This document shows, in pieces, positions 17,731-26,588 of a DNA stretch of 64,000 nucleotides. The stretch is from Actinoplanes oblitus (GTDB lineage: Bacteria > Actinomycetota > Actinomycetes > Mycobacteriales > Micromonosporaceae). A program made the translations under genes and the position numbers. The notes under the pieces were generated by a model. It searched no databases. It had not been told where the DNA came from and saw only the letters and a program-made list of their open reading frames with translations. The DNA is taken from NCBI RefSeq assembly GCF_030252345.1, contig NZ_CP126980.1:8379501-8443500 (forward strand), read 5' to 3'. Positions within the stretch are counted from its first letter, which is position 1. Each line of letters opens with the position of its first letter.

Positions 17731-18584
17731 GTTCCTCGGTGCTGTACGACCTGCCCGGCCCGCGCGGCCGCCGGCGCAACCAGATCATCGGTGTGCTCGC
17801 CACGCTGGCGATCATCGGCCTGCTCGCCTGGGTGATCTACCGGTTCTACAAGACCGGCCAGTTCGAGCCGCGGCGCTGGGACCAGTTCAAGTTCAAGGCC
17901 GTCCAGCTGGAGATCGTCCACGGCCTGGTCGCCACGCTGAAGGCGGCCGGCCTCGCGACGCTGCTGGCGGTGCCGTTCGGAGCGATCTTCGCGGCCGGCC
18001 GGCTCAGCGACCACCGGATCCTGCGGGTGCCGTCCAGCTGGGTGGTGGAGCTGTTCCGGGCCATCCCGCTACTGATCCTGATCTTCTTCGGGTACTACGT
18101 CCCGCTGCAATACGGCTGGTCGATCAGCAACCTGTGGGCGCTGGTGATCGGCCTGACGCTGTACAACGGGTCGGTGCTCGCCGAGATCTTCCGGGCCGGC
18201 GTCAACGCGGTGCCGCGCGGGCAGTCCGAGGCGGCCTACGCGATCGGCATGCGCAAGAACCAGGTGCTCCGGCTGATCCTGCTGCCGCAGGCGGTGCGCT
18301 CGATGCTGCCGGCGATCGTGAGCCAGCTCGTGGTGCTGCTCAAGGACACCGCGCTCGGCTTCATCATCACCTACCCGGAGCTGCTGACGGTCGGCAAGAC
18401 GATCGGCGGGCGGCTGGCGTTCGGGTTCCCCTACGTGCCGGCGTACCTGGTGATCGGCACGATCTACATCAGCATCTGCGGGATGCTCTCGTTCTTCGCG
18501 TGGTGGCTGCAGCGGCGGATGACCCGGGTGCGGACCACGGCGGCCAAGCCGCTGCCGCTGACCGATGTGAACCGGCAGGTCTGA
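17727..18584 (+). CDS. gluD: Glutamate ABC transporter permease GluD
   Basis: 285 aa, partner of GluC. It has a longer cytoplasmic N terminus (SSVLYDLPGPRGRRRNQ), then membrane spans and the EAA loop SEAAYAIGMRKNQVLRLILLPQA. It ends in a basic tail. The start ATG overlaps the gluC stop (ATGA). It is the last gene of the operon, closed by a bidirectional terminator 22 nt downstream. Confidence 0.95.
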   Translation: MSSSVLYDLPGPRGRRRNQIIGVLATLAIIGLLAWVIYRFYKTGQFEPRRWDQFKFKAVQLEIVHGLVATLKAAGLATLLAVPFGAIFAAGRLSDHRILRVPSSWVVELFRAIPLLILIFFGYYVPLQYGWSISNLWALVIGLTLYNGSVLAEIFRAGVNAVPRGQSEAAYAIGMRKNQVLRLILLPQAVRSMLPAIVSQLVVLLKDTALGFIITYPELLTVGKTIGGRLAFGFPYVPAYLVIGTIYISICGMLSFFAWWLQRRMTRVRTTAAKPLPLTDVNRQV

Positions 18585-18605
18585 GGCCGGTCACGACCGC
18601 CGCTT

Positions 18606-18637
18606 CACGGTACGACGGGATCTCCCGTCGTACCGTG
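18606..18637. terminator. Bidirectional terminator gluD / rny
   Basis: A perfect 15-bp inverted repeat (CACGGTACGACGGGA / TCCCGTCGTACCGTG, 2-nt spacer) lies between the convergent gluD and rny genes. Its symmetric position suits termination of both. Confidence 0.85.
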
Positions 18638-18659
18638 ATCGGGTCTTGATCGTGATGGT

Positions 18660-20384
18660 CTAGCGGGCCAGCTCGGTGACGCGGGATTCGCGGACGACCG
18701 TGACGCGGATCTGACCGGGGTAGGTGAGCTCCTCCTCGATCTGCTTGGCCACGTCGCGGGCCAGGACGGCGGCGCCGATGTCGTCGATGTCGTCGGGGCG
18801 GACCATGACGCGGATCTCCCGGCCGGCCTGCATGGCGAAGACCTTCTCGACGCCGAGCTTGCCGCCGGCGATCTCCTCGATCCGCTCCAGGCGCTTGACG
18901 TAGGCCTCCAGGCTCTCCCGGCGCGCACCGGGCCGGCCGCCCGAGCAGGCGTCCGAGGCCTGGGTGAGCACGGCCTCGATGGTCTGCGGCGGCACCTCGT
19001 TGTGATGGGCCTCGATGGCATGCACGATGTCCTCGTGCTCGCCGTACTTGCGAGCGAGGTCCGCGCCGATCAGCGCGTGACTGCCCTCCACCTCGTGGGT
19101 CAGCGCCTTGCCGATGTCGTGCAGGAACGCCGCACGTTTCATGGTCGGCACGTCCAGGCCCAGCTCGGCGGCCATGATCCCGGCGATGTGCGCGGTCTCC
19201 ACCAGGTGCTTGAGCACGTTCTGGCCGTAACTCGTGCGGTAGCGCAGCCGGCCCAGCAGTTTCGCCAGCTCCGGGTGGATGCTGGTGATCCCGACGTCGA
19301 CCAGCGCCTCCTCGGCGGCGCGGTCACAGAGCCGCTCCACCTCGTTCTTCGCCGAGTCGAAGACCTCCTCGATCCGGTGCGGATGGATGCGGCCGTCCAG
19401 CACCAGCTTCTCCAGCGTCAGCCGGCCCACCTCGCGGCGCACCGGGTCGAAGCAGGAGAGCAGCACCGCCTCCGGGGTGTCGTCGATGATCAGGTTGACC
19501 CCGGTGGTCGACTCGAAGGCCCGGATGTTGCGACCCTCCCGGCCGATGATCCGGCCCTTCATCTCGTCACTGGGCAGGTGCAGCACGCTGACCACGCTCT
19601 CCGCGGTCTGCTCGCTGGCGATCCGCTGGATGGCGTCGACAACGATGTGCCGGGCCCGGGTGTCGGCGGTGTTCCGGGCGTCCTGCTCGATGTCCCGGAT
19701 CAGGATCGCCGCCTCGCGCTTCGCCTGCCCCTCGATCGCGTCGATCAGCTCGGTCTTCGCGGTCTCCGAGGTGAGCCCGGCGATCCGCTCCAGCTCGCGG
19801 CGCTTCGTCTCCTCGGCCGCCTTGATCTCCGCCTCGCGGGCCCGCAGGTTCGCCTCCCGCTTCGTCAGGTCGGCTTCCAGCGCGCCCAGCCGGCGCTCCC
19901 GCTCGACCAGCCGCTCGACCTCCTCGGCGTGCAGCCGCTCCCGCTCGTCGATCCGGGCGGCACGCCGCTCCACCTCCGCCGACTGCTCCTTGACCGTGGC
20001 GTTGAGCAGCGCGATCTCCCGCTCGCCGGAGCGGCGGGCGGCGGTCCGCAACTGCTCGACATCCGCCTCGGCCTGCCGGTGGGCGTGCTCCAGGATGGTG
20101 TCGGCCTCGCTGTGCGCGTTCTCCAGCACCCGGCGGGCCTCGGCCCGGGCGGCGGCGGCCTCGGCCTTCGCGGCGGCTGCCTCGGCACGCACCGAAGCGG
20201 CCTTGGCGTTCGCGTCGGCGACCTTCGCCTGAGCGTCACCGACCTCCTGCTCGTGCCGATCGTGGGCATCCTGCCGTTCGGTCCGCAGCTGACGCAGCGC
20301 GCGGGCGCCCAGCGTCATCCCGACGATCACCGACACGGCGAGCACGACGATCGCTACTACCAGCACCCATTCTTGGGGGGCCAT
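18660..20384 (-). CDS. rny: Ribonuclease Y
   Basis: Membrane-anchored endoribonuclease that starts mRNA decay. 574 aa: TM helix at about 7-27, a long coiled coil to about 215 (AEAAAAKAEAAAARAEARRVLE...), a KH domain (MKGRIIGREGRNIRAFE), then an HD domain (FLHDIGKALTHEVEGSHALIG) with metal-binding His-Asp, and EAHHNE. ATG 20384 gives the family-typical hydrophobic N terminus; a GGGAG lies about 10 nt upstream. RNase J and PNPase are encoded in the same window. It follows recA-recX, as in Streptomyces, but after an unusually long gap. Confidence 0.96.
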   Translation of the reverse strand: MAPQEWVLVVAIVVLAVSVIVGMTLGARALRQLRTERQDAHDRHEQEVGDAQAKVADANAKAASVRAEAAAAKAEAAAARAEARRVLENAHSEADTILEHAHRQAEADVEQLRTAARRSGEREIALLNATVKEQSAEVERRAARIDERERLHAEEVERLVERERRLGALEADLTKREANLRAREAEIKAAEETKRRELERIAGLTSETAKTELIDAIEGQAKREAAILIRDIEQDARNTADTRARHIVVDAIQRIASEQTAESVVSVLHLPSDEMKGRIIGREGRNIRAFESTTGVNLIIDDTPEAVLLSCFDPVRREVGRLTLEKLVLDGRIHPHRIEEVFDSAKNEVERLCDRAAEEALVDVGITSIHPELAKLLGRLRYRTSYGQNVLKHLVETAHIAGIMAAELGLDVPTMKRAAFLHDIGKALTHEVEGSHALIGADLARKYGEHEDIVHAIEAHHNEVPPQTIEAVLTQASDACSGGRPGARRESLEAYVKRLERIEEIAGGKLGVEKVFAMQAGREIRVMVRPDDIDDIGAAVLARDVAKQIEEELTYPGQIRVTVVRESRVTELAR

Positions 20385-21719
20385 CTCGCCGCGTCTCCCT
20401 TCGCCGCCGGCGCGGTGTGCACGCGCGCGGGCTCTCTGCGGGATGCCCGACCAAGGCAGATGACCACAGGCGGCACCGGGCCCCGGCTCACACGCTCCGC
20501 CGTACGGCTACCAGCTTCGCCTTTCGGGAAGGCTGGATGCCGCCTGTTCCGGCTTCCTGACCTCTCCGGGCCGGCAAACGGGGTGGCTTTCGGCCTCCCG
20601 GTCCGGTTCGGCGACTCAGTGGTCCGGATCGTCGGTTCTGGTCCGGGCCCTTCGACGGTGCGGGATCGCCGCGGGCCCGGCCCTGGTGGGGTCGGGTCCA
20701 TGGGTCATCGGCATCGGGGGTGGCTGACGGGGCGGCGGCATCGGGGAAGCGCTGGCTCGGCCGGCTCCCCGCGTGGTTCCGCATTGCCGGTCGGGTCACT
20801 CCCGCTGCCCGTCGCTGTCCGCTCCGCGCCGTCCCTCGGCCTGTGGCGCCTCGGCGAACCGGCATCGTCGCGGCCGATTCGGGTGCCTCGGCCGGCTCGC
20901 GAATGTCGACGGAGTGTGACAACACCGGGAACGGTCCTCGTCCCTCAGGCTCTGTCGGTCCGCCGGCGCCGCGGTCGGCCTCCGCATCCGGGTCAGCCGC
21001 TGATGGCTCGGATCAGAGTGTGTGTAGTTGTGGGGTCGACCGCTGCTATGTCGCGCCGCCCACCGCGCGGTCAGCGGTCGGCGGAGCCTGCGGCGGGCGG
21101 GACCCGCCAAGTGATGCCGTAATGTAATGCGATCTATGTTGTGTGTGTTGCTTGCGATGGTCGAGCAAACCTTGTGTAACGCGAGGCTAGGTCGCAAGTG
21201 CCGCTTCGGTCAAGGACTCATGATTCGGCAGCGGATAGGACGTACGGCACAGACGTGCTTACGCCCAGCTCACGATAACGCCCGGATATTTCCGACGTGC
21301 CGGGGCATCGAGCACTTTCATCCCCGGGTCGTGGTCGGCGGTTTCCGGGCGCCGATCCCATTATCCGCCCGCCGACAACCGGACAGCCACCGCACGGTGC
21401 GTGACGATGGCCGGCCTGGCGAGTGCCGATCAGGAGAATCTCGTCGAATGGGGGGCGTCCTCACATCAGGACTATATCGGGGTGAGTGGGTGCGATCCGG
21501 ACCAATGCCATCAGGAGGTTTCGCGGTTCGCGGGGTGGTGGAGCGGGCCGCACCAGTGGTCCGGCGGGTTCTCGCCGTTCATGGGACGTTGTTACCAAGC
21601 GCAACCATGGGCGGGCTCGCGGCCGGCCGCGAGTCGGCGGGCCTCGCCGGGCACGCCGCGCAGCCAGGTGCGGGCGTGCTGGGGTGGCTCCCTGTGCCGC
21701 CGGGATCCTGTGCCGGCGG
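20385..21719. other. 1.3-kb gap between recX and rny
   Basis: No convincing gene on either strand. Open frames here are shadows with poor third-position GC. Positions 21120-21320 are clearly more AT-rich than the surroundings and may hold promoters for rny, giving a long leader, or a small RNA. I see no strong terminator or tRNA fold. Confidence 0.5.
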
Positions 21720-22775
21720 TCAGGAGGTGGCGTCCTCGGCCTGGTCGGCCAAGGCGTCGGCGTCCACGCCGTCGGCGAACTCGGCGGCTTCCGCGTCGCG
21801 GGCGGCCAGCGCGTCCTTCACCGCGCGGATGGCGACACCGGCCGGATAGCCCTTGCGGGCGAGCATCGCCACGAGCCGCCGGAAGACCGCCTCCGGCGTC
21901 CCGGTGGCCGTGCGCAGCTTGCGATCGACCAGGGCACGTGCGGCCTCGGCCTCCGCCTCCTCGTCGACGGCCTCCAGCGCCTCGCCGGCCACCTCGGCAT
22001 CGACCCCGCGCTGCCGCAGCTCGTTGGCCAGGGCTCGGCGGGCCAGGCCACGGCCGTGATGCCGGCTGGACACCCAGGCCCGGGCGAACGCCGCGTCGTC
22101 GATGATGCCGACCTCGTCGTAGCGGTCCAGCACCTCCGCGATCACTTCCTCGGAGATCTCTTTCCGGGCCAGCACCCTGGCCAGCTCGGCTCGCGTGCGC
22201 GGACGGGCGGCAAGCTGCCGCAAGCAGATCTCCCGGGCCCGCTCGGACTCGCTCTGCCGCGGACCGGCTCGCCGGGGCTCCTCGCCACCACCGCCGAACC
22301 CCGCGGGGCCGCCGCGCTCCCGACCGGCTCGCCGGGGCTCCTCGCCACCACCGCCGAACCCCACCGGGCCGCCGCGCTCCCCCGCACGGCCCGGACCGGC
22401 TCGCCGGGGCTCCTCGCCACCGTCACCACCGCTGCCGAACCCCGCCAGGCCGCCACGCTCTCTCGCCCGGCCCGGACCGCCTCGGCGGCCCCAGGCACCG
22501 GTGGCACCCGAGGGCTGCTCACCAGGTGCGTCATCGGCACCCACCGGCTCCTCCGGCTCCGGCGGGCCCTCGCTGGAGGAACCGAAGGTCTGCCAGAGAC
22601 CTTCGTCGCTCTCGGAACGGCTCCGGCGCGCATAGCCGCCCCGCCGGCCACCACCCCGGCGAGCGGAGCCCGGGGCACGGTCGTCCGGAGTGCCGTCATC
22701 CGGCACGTCGGCGCCGGCCCGGGGCGGGATGGCATCCCACCCGCGCCCGGACCGGGCACCACGTCGTCCGGCCAT
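21720..22775 (-). CDS. recX: Regulatory protein RecX with long Gly/Arg/Glu-rich N-terminal extension
   Basis: RecX binds RecA filaments and restrains them. The RecX core is about 175-351 (EICLRQLAARPRTRAELARVLARKEISEEVIAEVLDRYDEVGIIDDAAFARAWVSSR split across helices, then GLARRALANELRQRGVDAEV). It is preceded by about 173 disordered residues, with three imperfect copies of GFGGGGEEPRRAG at about 113-172 encoded by 60-bp DNA repeats. Ordinary RecX is about 150-190 aa, so the extension doubles it. It starts 14 nt after the recA stop and is an operon partner. Confidence 0.93.
   Translation of the reverse strand: MAGRRGARSGRGWDAIPPRAGADVPDDGTPDDRAPGSARRGGGRRGGYARRSRSESDEGLWQTFGSSSEGPPEPEEPVGADDAPGEQPSGATGAWGRRGGPGRARERGGLAGFGSGGDGGEEPRRAGPGRAGERGGPVGFGGGGEEPRRAGRERGGPAGFGGGGEEPRRAGPRQSESERAREICLRQLAARPRTRAELARVLARKEISEEVIAEVLDRYDEVGIIDDAAFARAWVSSRHHGRGLARRALANELRQRGVDAEVAGEALEAVDEEAEAEAARALVDRKLRTATGTPEAVFRRLVAMLARKGYPAGVAIRAVKDALAARDAEAAEFADGVDADALADQAEDATS
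22261..22463 (-). repeat. 60-bp tandem repeats in recX
   Basis: Two head-to-tail 60-bp units (22261-22320 and 22321-22380) differ at only a few bases. A third, slightly longer copy starts near 22393. All are in frame, encoding the GGGEEPRRAG repeats. Confidence 0.85.
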
Positions 22776-22789
22776 CGTGGCTTACCGGA

Positions 22790-23836
22790 TCAGAAGTCGA
22801 CCGGCGGCAGCTCGGGGCCACCGGCGGCGTCCCCGGTGGTCTGGCCGACACCGAGTTTCTCGAGGATCTTCTTCTCGATCTCAGCGGCGACGTCCGGGTT
22901 CTCCTTGAGGAACTCCCGGGCCTTCTCCTTGCCCTGGCCGAGCTGGTCGCCGTCGTAGGTGTACCAGGCGCCGGACTTGCGGATGATGCTCTGCTCGACG
23001 CCGACATCGATGAGCGAGCCCTCGCGGGAGATGCCCTTGCCGTACATGATGTCGAACTCGGCCTGCTTGAACGGCGCGGCCACCTTGTTCTTCACGACCT
23101 TGACCCGGGTGCGGTTACCGACCACGTCGGTGCCGTCCTTCAGGCTCTCGATGCGGCGCACGTCGAGCCGGACCGAGGCGTAGAACTTGAGCGCGCGACC
23201 ACCGGTCGTGGTCTCCGGCGAGCCGAACATGACGCCGATCTTCTCGCGGAGCTGGTTGATGAAGATCGCGGTGGTGCCGGTGTTGTTCAGCACGCCGGTG
23301 ATCTTGCGGAGCGCCTGGCTCATCAGGCGGGCCTGCAGACCGACGTGGCTGTCACCCATCTCGCCCTCGATCTCGGCACGCGGCACCAGGGCCGCCACCG
23401 AGTCGATGACGATGATGTCCAGCGCGCCCGAGCGGATCAGCATGTCCGCGATCTCCAGCGCCTGCTCACCGGTGTCCGGCTGGGACACCAGCAGCGCGTC
23501 GGTGTCGACGCCGAGAGCCCGTGCGTACTCCGGGTCGAGCGCGTGCTCGGCGTCGATGAACGCCGCGACACCGCCGGCCTTCTGCGCGTTCGCCACAGCG
23601 TGCAGGGCGACCGTGGTCTTACCACTGGACTCCGGCCCGTAGACCTCGATGACCCGGCCGCGCGGCAGGCCGCCGACGCCGAGGGCCACGTCCAGCGCGA
23701 TCGAGCTGGTCGGGATGACGGCGGTCTGCACCACCGGCCGCTCCCCCAGCCGCATCACGGAGCCCTTGCCGAACTGCTTGTCGATCTGTGCCAGCGCCAG
23801 TTCGAGCGCCTTTTCCCGGTCCGGTCCTGCCACCAT
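22790..23836 (-). CDS. recA: Recombinase RecA
   Basis: Strand-exchange ATPase and SOS co-protease. 348 aa from ATG 23836, the typical actinobacterial length ([27 protein letters not shown]). Walker A GPESSGKT, the AEHALD segment, Walker [11 protein letters not shown] and loop-2 region [15 protein letters not shown] are normal. No intein is present, unlike in M. tuberculosis. An in-frame TTG at 23905 with GGAGG 4 nt upstream could give a 23-residue N-terminal extension; I prefer 23836 because it matches the family. The upstream region holds two LexA-like dyads. Cotranscribed with recX. Confidence 0.97.
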   Translation of the reverse strand: MVAGPDREKALELALAQIDKQFGKGSVMRLGERPVVQTAVIPTSSIALDVALGVGGLPRGRVIEVYGPESSGKTTVALHAVANAQKAGGVAAFIDAEHALDPEYARALGVDTDALLVSQPDTGEQALEIADMLIRSGALDIIVIDSVAALVPRAEIEGEMGDSHVGLQARLMSQALRKITGVLNNTGTTAIFINQLREKIGVMFGSPETTTGGRALKFYASVRLDVRRIESLKDGTDVVGNRTRVKVVKNKVAAPFKQAEFDIMYGKGISREGSLIDVGVEQSIIRKSGAWYTYDGDQLGQGKEKAREFLKENPDVAAEIEKKILEKLGVGQTTGDAAGGPELPPVDF

Positions 23837-23928
23837 TGCCGCCACCCCTGTATTCGACTTCGCGTTCTTCGCCACGGCCGACACGGTATGCGGTGGGTAT
23901 GACAAAAATCCTCCGCCCTACCGAGAGC

Positions 23929-23955
23929 TGTGGATAGCCGAGCCGCTGTGGACAA
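23929..23955. promoter_or_regulatory. Two DnaA-box-like nonamers upstream of recA
   Basis: TGTGGATAG (23929-23937) and TGTGGACAA (23947-23955) each differ by one base from the reverse complement of the DnaA box TTATCCACA. They are 18 bp apart, in the same orientation. Confidence 0.3.
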
Positions 23956-23960
23956 TAGCC

Positions 23961-24003
23961 GAACACTTGTACGACATCGAGCGACACGCCAGAACAAGCG
24001 TAC
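23961..24003. promoter_or_regulatory. Two LexA/SOS-box-like dyads upstream of recA
   Basis: GAACACTTGTAC (23961-23972) and GAACAAGCGTAC (23992-24003) match the actinobacterial SOS pattern GAAC-N4-GTTC with one mismatch, the same one in both (GTAC for GTTC). They are 31 bp apart, three helical turns. Repressed, damage-inducible recA is likely; whether LexA reads this variant is inference. Confidence 0.45.
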
Positions 24004-24013
24004 GAAAAATGAC

Positions 24014-24214
24014 TCAGTGCAGCTGGGCGGGCACCCGATCGGGGTACGTGGCGACCACCGCGCGCCAGATCGTAGCGGTGTCGACACCCTGCGCGATCGC
24101 CTGATCAATGGTCCGGCCACCCAGCGCCGCGAAAGCGTGATCGGCCGCGATGCTGTGGGCGTAGGCCGCCCCGAACGCCTGCTCCAGGCGCCCCCAGAAG
24201 TCCGTCAATCGCAC
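24014..24214 (-). CDS. DUF3046 family small protein
   Basis: 66 aa (RLTDFWGRLEQAFG...FAALGGRTIDQAIAQG... IWRAV...PDRVPAQLH). This is the short actinobacterial DUF3046 family, commonly encoded next to recA; its function is unknown to me. The GTG start 24214 has no SD but has TACGCT six bases upstream, so it is probably leaderless. It ends 107 nt before ATG 23836 of recA. Confidence 0.9.
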   Translation of the reverse strand: MRLTDFWGRLEQAFGAAYAHSIAADHAFAALGGRTIDQAIAQGVDTATIWRAVVATYPDRVPAQLH

Positions 24215-24226
24215 GTCACGAGCGTA
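24212..24226 (-). promoter_or_regulatory. Leaderless-type -10 of the DUF3046 gene
   Basis: TACGCT on the minus strand (24221-24226), 6 nt before GTG 24214. Confidence 0.45.
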
Positions 24227-24356
24227 CCCATGCGGTAGGGGGACGGCCCGCTTCGCGAAGCCGGCCGCCGTACGGAAATCGGTTTGTGACGTGCGGCACG
24301 GGCCGCTGGGCCGTCGGCCGTTCGATCGGTGGGGAAAGGCGATCGGCTCGGAGAAC

Positions 24357-25022
24357 TCAGGCGGTGATCGCCGCGGCCGCCACCTTCAGGTCGTCGACCA
24401 GACCCTGATAGGCGATGTCCCGGTTGTCCGCGCGCAACACCGCCGACGGATGGATGGTGGCCAGCGCCCGGATCTCGGCGACCGGGAAGTCCGCCGGGTG
24501 CTCGGCCGAGGCCGGCCACGGCATCAGCTGGCCCCGGGATCGGGTGACCCGGAACGACGGGCCCAGCAGCGCCTTGCCCGCCGTCGCTCCGAGCAGCACC
24601 ACCAGCCGCGGTTTCAGCAACGCGAACTCGGCGACCAGCCATGGGCGGCAGGCGGTGATGTGCGCCGGGCCGGGCGTCTGGTGGATGCGGCGCTTCCCCC
24701 GCAGCTCGAAACGGAAGTGCTTGACCGCGTTGGTGATGTAGAGGTCGCCGGGGTCGATCCCGGCGTCGTCCACGGCGTCGCGCAGCAACCGCCCGGCCGG
24801 GCCGACGAACGGCAGGCCCTTCTGGTCCTCGACATCGCCGGGCTGCTCGCCGACGAAGACGATCTTGGAGTGCGGGGCACCCCGGCCGAAGACCGTCTGG
24901 GTGGCGTCCTCGTAGAGCTCACAGCCCCGACAACCGGACGCGGCCTGCTTGAGCTCATCGATGCTGTGCGGCTGCGGCGGCACCCACTGCTGCGCGCCGA
25001 CCGGTGCTTCGGTCCCTGGCAT
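24357..25022 (-). CDS. udgX: UdgX-type uracil-DNA glycosylase (covalent DNA-binding)
   Basis: 221 aa, family-4-like uracil-DNA glycosylase fold: motif A GEQPGDVED (58-66), AGRLLRD, TNAVKHFRFE and motif B region HPSAVLR. It carries the UdgX hallmark insert KRRIH (110-114), whose His forms the covalent bond to the abasic site in the mycobacterial enzyme. Cys31, Cys34 and Cys125 sit where the Fe-S ligands are expected; I see no fourth Cys at the usual place, where the sequence is KHF. ATG 25022 opens the frame with no clear SD. It stands alone between DUF3046 and the MocR gene. Confidence 0.92.
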   Translation of the reverse strand: MPGTEAPVGAQQWVPPQPHSIDELKQAASGCRGCELYEDATQTVFGRGAPHSKIVFVGEQPGDVEDQKGLPFVGPAGRLLRDAVDDAGIDPGDLYITNAVKHFRFELRGKRRIHQTPGPAHITACRPWLVAEFALLKPRLVVLLGATAGKALLGPSFRVTRSRGQLMPWPASAEHPADFPVAEIRALATIHPSAVLRADNRDIAYQGLVDDLKVAAAAITA

Positions 25023-25180
25023 GACTACGTTCTACCCGCGGGCACCATGGTCACGCCGACCGGGCCACCCTCCCGGAGGACGGCCGCTCTCGCCCTCAAC
25101 CGCGGCGGGCCCTCCCCGCGAGATCGCGATCTCCTGGTCACCATCGCACCCCAGCAGCGCGGCCGGCGCGGTGGCGTCGC

Positions 25181-26524
25181 TCATCGCATCAGCCCGGCGG
25201 CGGTGGGCCGGATCGCGGCCGCGACGGCCTGGGCCAGCGCCGGCAGCTCCGGCTCGGTGAGGGTGCTGATGGTGATCCGGATGCCGGGCGGCGAGGCGAC
25301 GCGGAACAGCGCGCCGGGCGCCACCGCGTAACCCGCGTCGCGAAGCACCGCGACAGCGTGGGTCTCGTCGGGCACCGGCACCCAGACGTTGATGCCGGTG
25401 TCACCGAACGCCGGGACGCCGCGCTCCCGGAGCCGGTCGCGCAGTGCGGTGCGCCGGGTCGCATAGGACCGGGCCGCGGCCGTCACCAGCTCGGTGACCT
25501 CGGGATCGCGCCAGAGCTGGAGGAGCAGCCGCTGCGACAGGGTGGAGACCCAGCCCATGCCGATCCGCATCCGGCCGGCGACCCGGGCCACCGAGGTCTC
25601 GTCGCCGGCCAGCACGGCGATGCGCAGGTCCGGCCCGAAGGGTTTCGAGGCCGACCTGATGAAGGCCCACCGTCTGGTCACCGGGCCGACGCAGCACGGC
25701 GGCTGCTCGGCCAGCTCGGCGGCGTGATCATCCTCCATCAGCAGCACCTCGGGATGCGCCGCGAGCAGCTCGCGGAGGACCGCGGCCCGGGTGGCGCCGA
25801 CCGCCGCACCGGTCGGATTCTGTGCGCGCACGGTGATGACCACGGCCCGCGCCCCGGCCCGCAGGGCGGCGGCGAGCGACTCCGGGTCGGGACCCTGCTC
25901 GTCCATCGCGACCGGCAGTGGCCGCATGCCCAGGGCGGCGATCAGATCCAGCAGATTGGCCCAGCCGGGATCCTCGACGGCGACCGCGTCACCCGGTTTC
26001 AGGTGGGCGACCAGCAATCGCTCGATCGAGTCCAGCGTGCCGGCGGTGACGGCGATCGCCGCGTCGCCGACCGGGACGCCCTCGGCGAGCAGGCGCGGAC
26101 GCGTCGCCTCGATCAGCTCCGGCATGGTGACCGCCGCGGTGTAGCCCTGCGGCGGGCCCACCCGCTCGGCCACCGCTCGCAGCGCCGGTCCCAGCGGGGG
26201 CAGAAGCCCGAGGTCGGGCTCGCCGGTGGAGAGATCTCGCAGGCCGGCCGGCACCGGAAGCCGCAGCGCGGACCGGGAGGGGGCCACCGGGGGACGGGAC
26301 CGGATCCGGGTGCCGCGCCGGCCCTCGGTCTCGACCACCCCTCGCTGCCGCAGCTCCTGATAGGCCTTGGCGACCGTGGCGGGGCTGACATGCAGAGCGC
26401 CGGCGAGGACCCGCACCGGCGGGAGCGCCGCGCCGAAGACCCAGTCGCCACGCACCACGCCGGCCTCGATGCTCGCCGAAATCGCGGCGGCGGTCTCACC
26501 GGTGACCTGATATTGTTCTGCCAC
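25181..26524 (-). CDS. MocR-type GntR regulator with aminotransferase-like PLP domain
   Basis: 447 aa. The N-terminal winged helix (about 10-75: GDWVFGAALPPVRVLAGALHVSPATVAKAYQELRQRGVV with family residues) is followed by a fold-type-I aminotransferase domain with the NPTGAAV turn and a PLP-binding lysine in RSASKPFGPDLRIAVLAGD. Such proteins sense PLP or pathway intermediates and control B6 or amino-acid genes. It is divergent from a flavin-barrel/GNAT gene, and a perfect 12-bp palindrome lies between the two. GTG 26524 is the start; there is no SD. Confidence 0.92.
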   Translation of the reverse strand: MAEQYQVTGETAAAISASIEAGVVRGDWVFGAALPPVRVLAGALHVSPATVAKAYQELRQRGVVETEGRRGTRIRSRPPVAPSRSALRLPVPAGLRDLSTGEPDLGLLPPLGPALRAVAERVGPPQGYTAAVTMPELIEATRPRLLAEGVPVGDAAIAVTAGTLDSIERLLVAHLKPGDAVAVEDPGWANLLDLIAALGMRPLPVAMDEQGPDPESLAAALRAGARAVVITVRAQNPTGAAVGATRAAVLRELLAAHPEVLLMEDDHAAELAEQPPCCVGPVTRRWAFIRSASKPFGPDLRIAVLAGDETSVARVAGRMRIGMGWVSTLSQRLLLQLWRDPEVTELVTAAARSYATRRTALRDRLRERGVPAFGDTGINVWVPVPDETHAVAVLRDAGYAVAPGALFRVASPPGIRITISTLTEPELPALAQAVAAAIRPTAAGLMR

Positions 26525-26535
26525 AGCTCTTATTT

Positions 26536-26547
26536 TGTACTAGTACA
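26536..26547. promoter_or_regulatory. Palindromic operator TGTACTAGTACA
   Basis: A perfect 12-bp palindrome in an AT-rich island between the divergent MocR gene and the flavin-barrel/GNAT gene (64 nt apart). The TGT...ACA form fits GntR-family sites. It probably controls both genes. Confidence 0.65.
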
Positions 26548-26588
26548 CGATCGAGCGCAAGCCGAGCGGCGCCACCGGGGAGGCCCTG

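Noticed and set aside
21401..22105. Plus-strand open frame starting MTMAGLASADQENLVEWG
   Set aside because: Third-position GC is low for this genome, and the frame runs on antisense through recX, so it is probably not a gene; a very short gene in its first 60 codons cannot be excluded.
22790..23836. RecA intein
   Set aside because: The RecA sequence is contiguous and of normal length; no splicing motifs.
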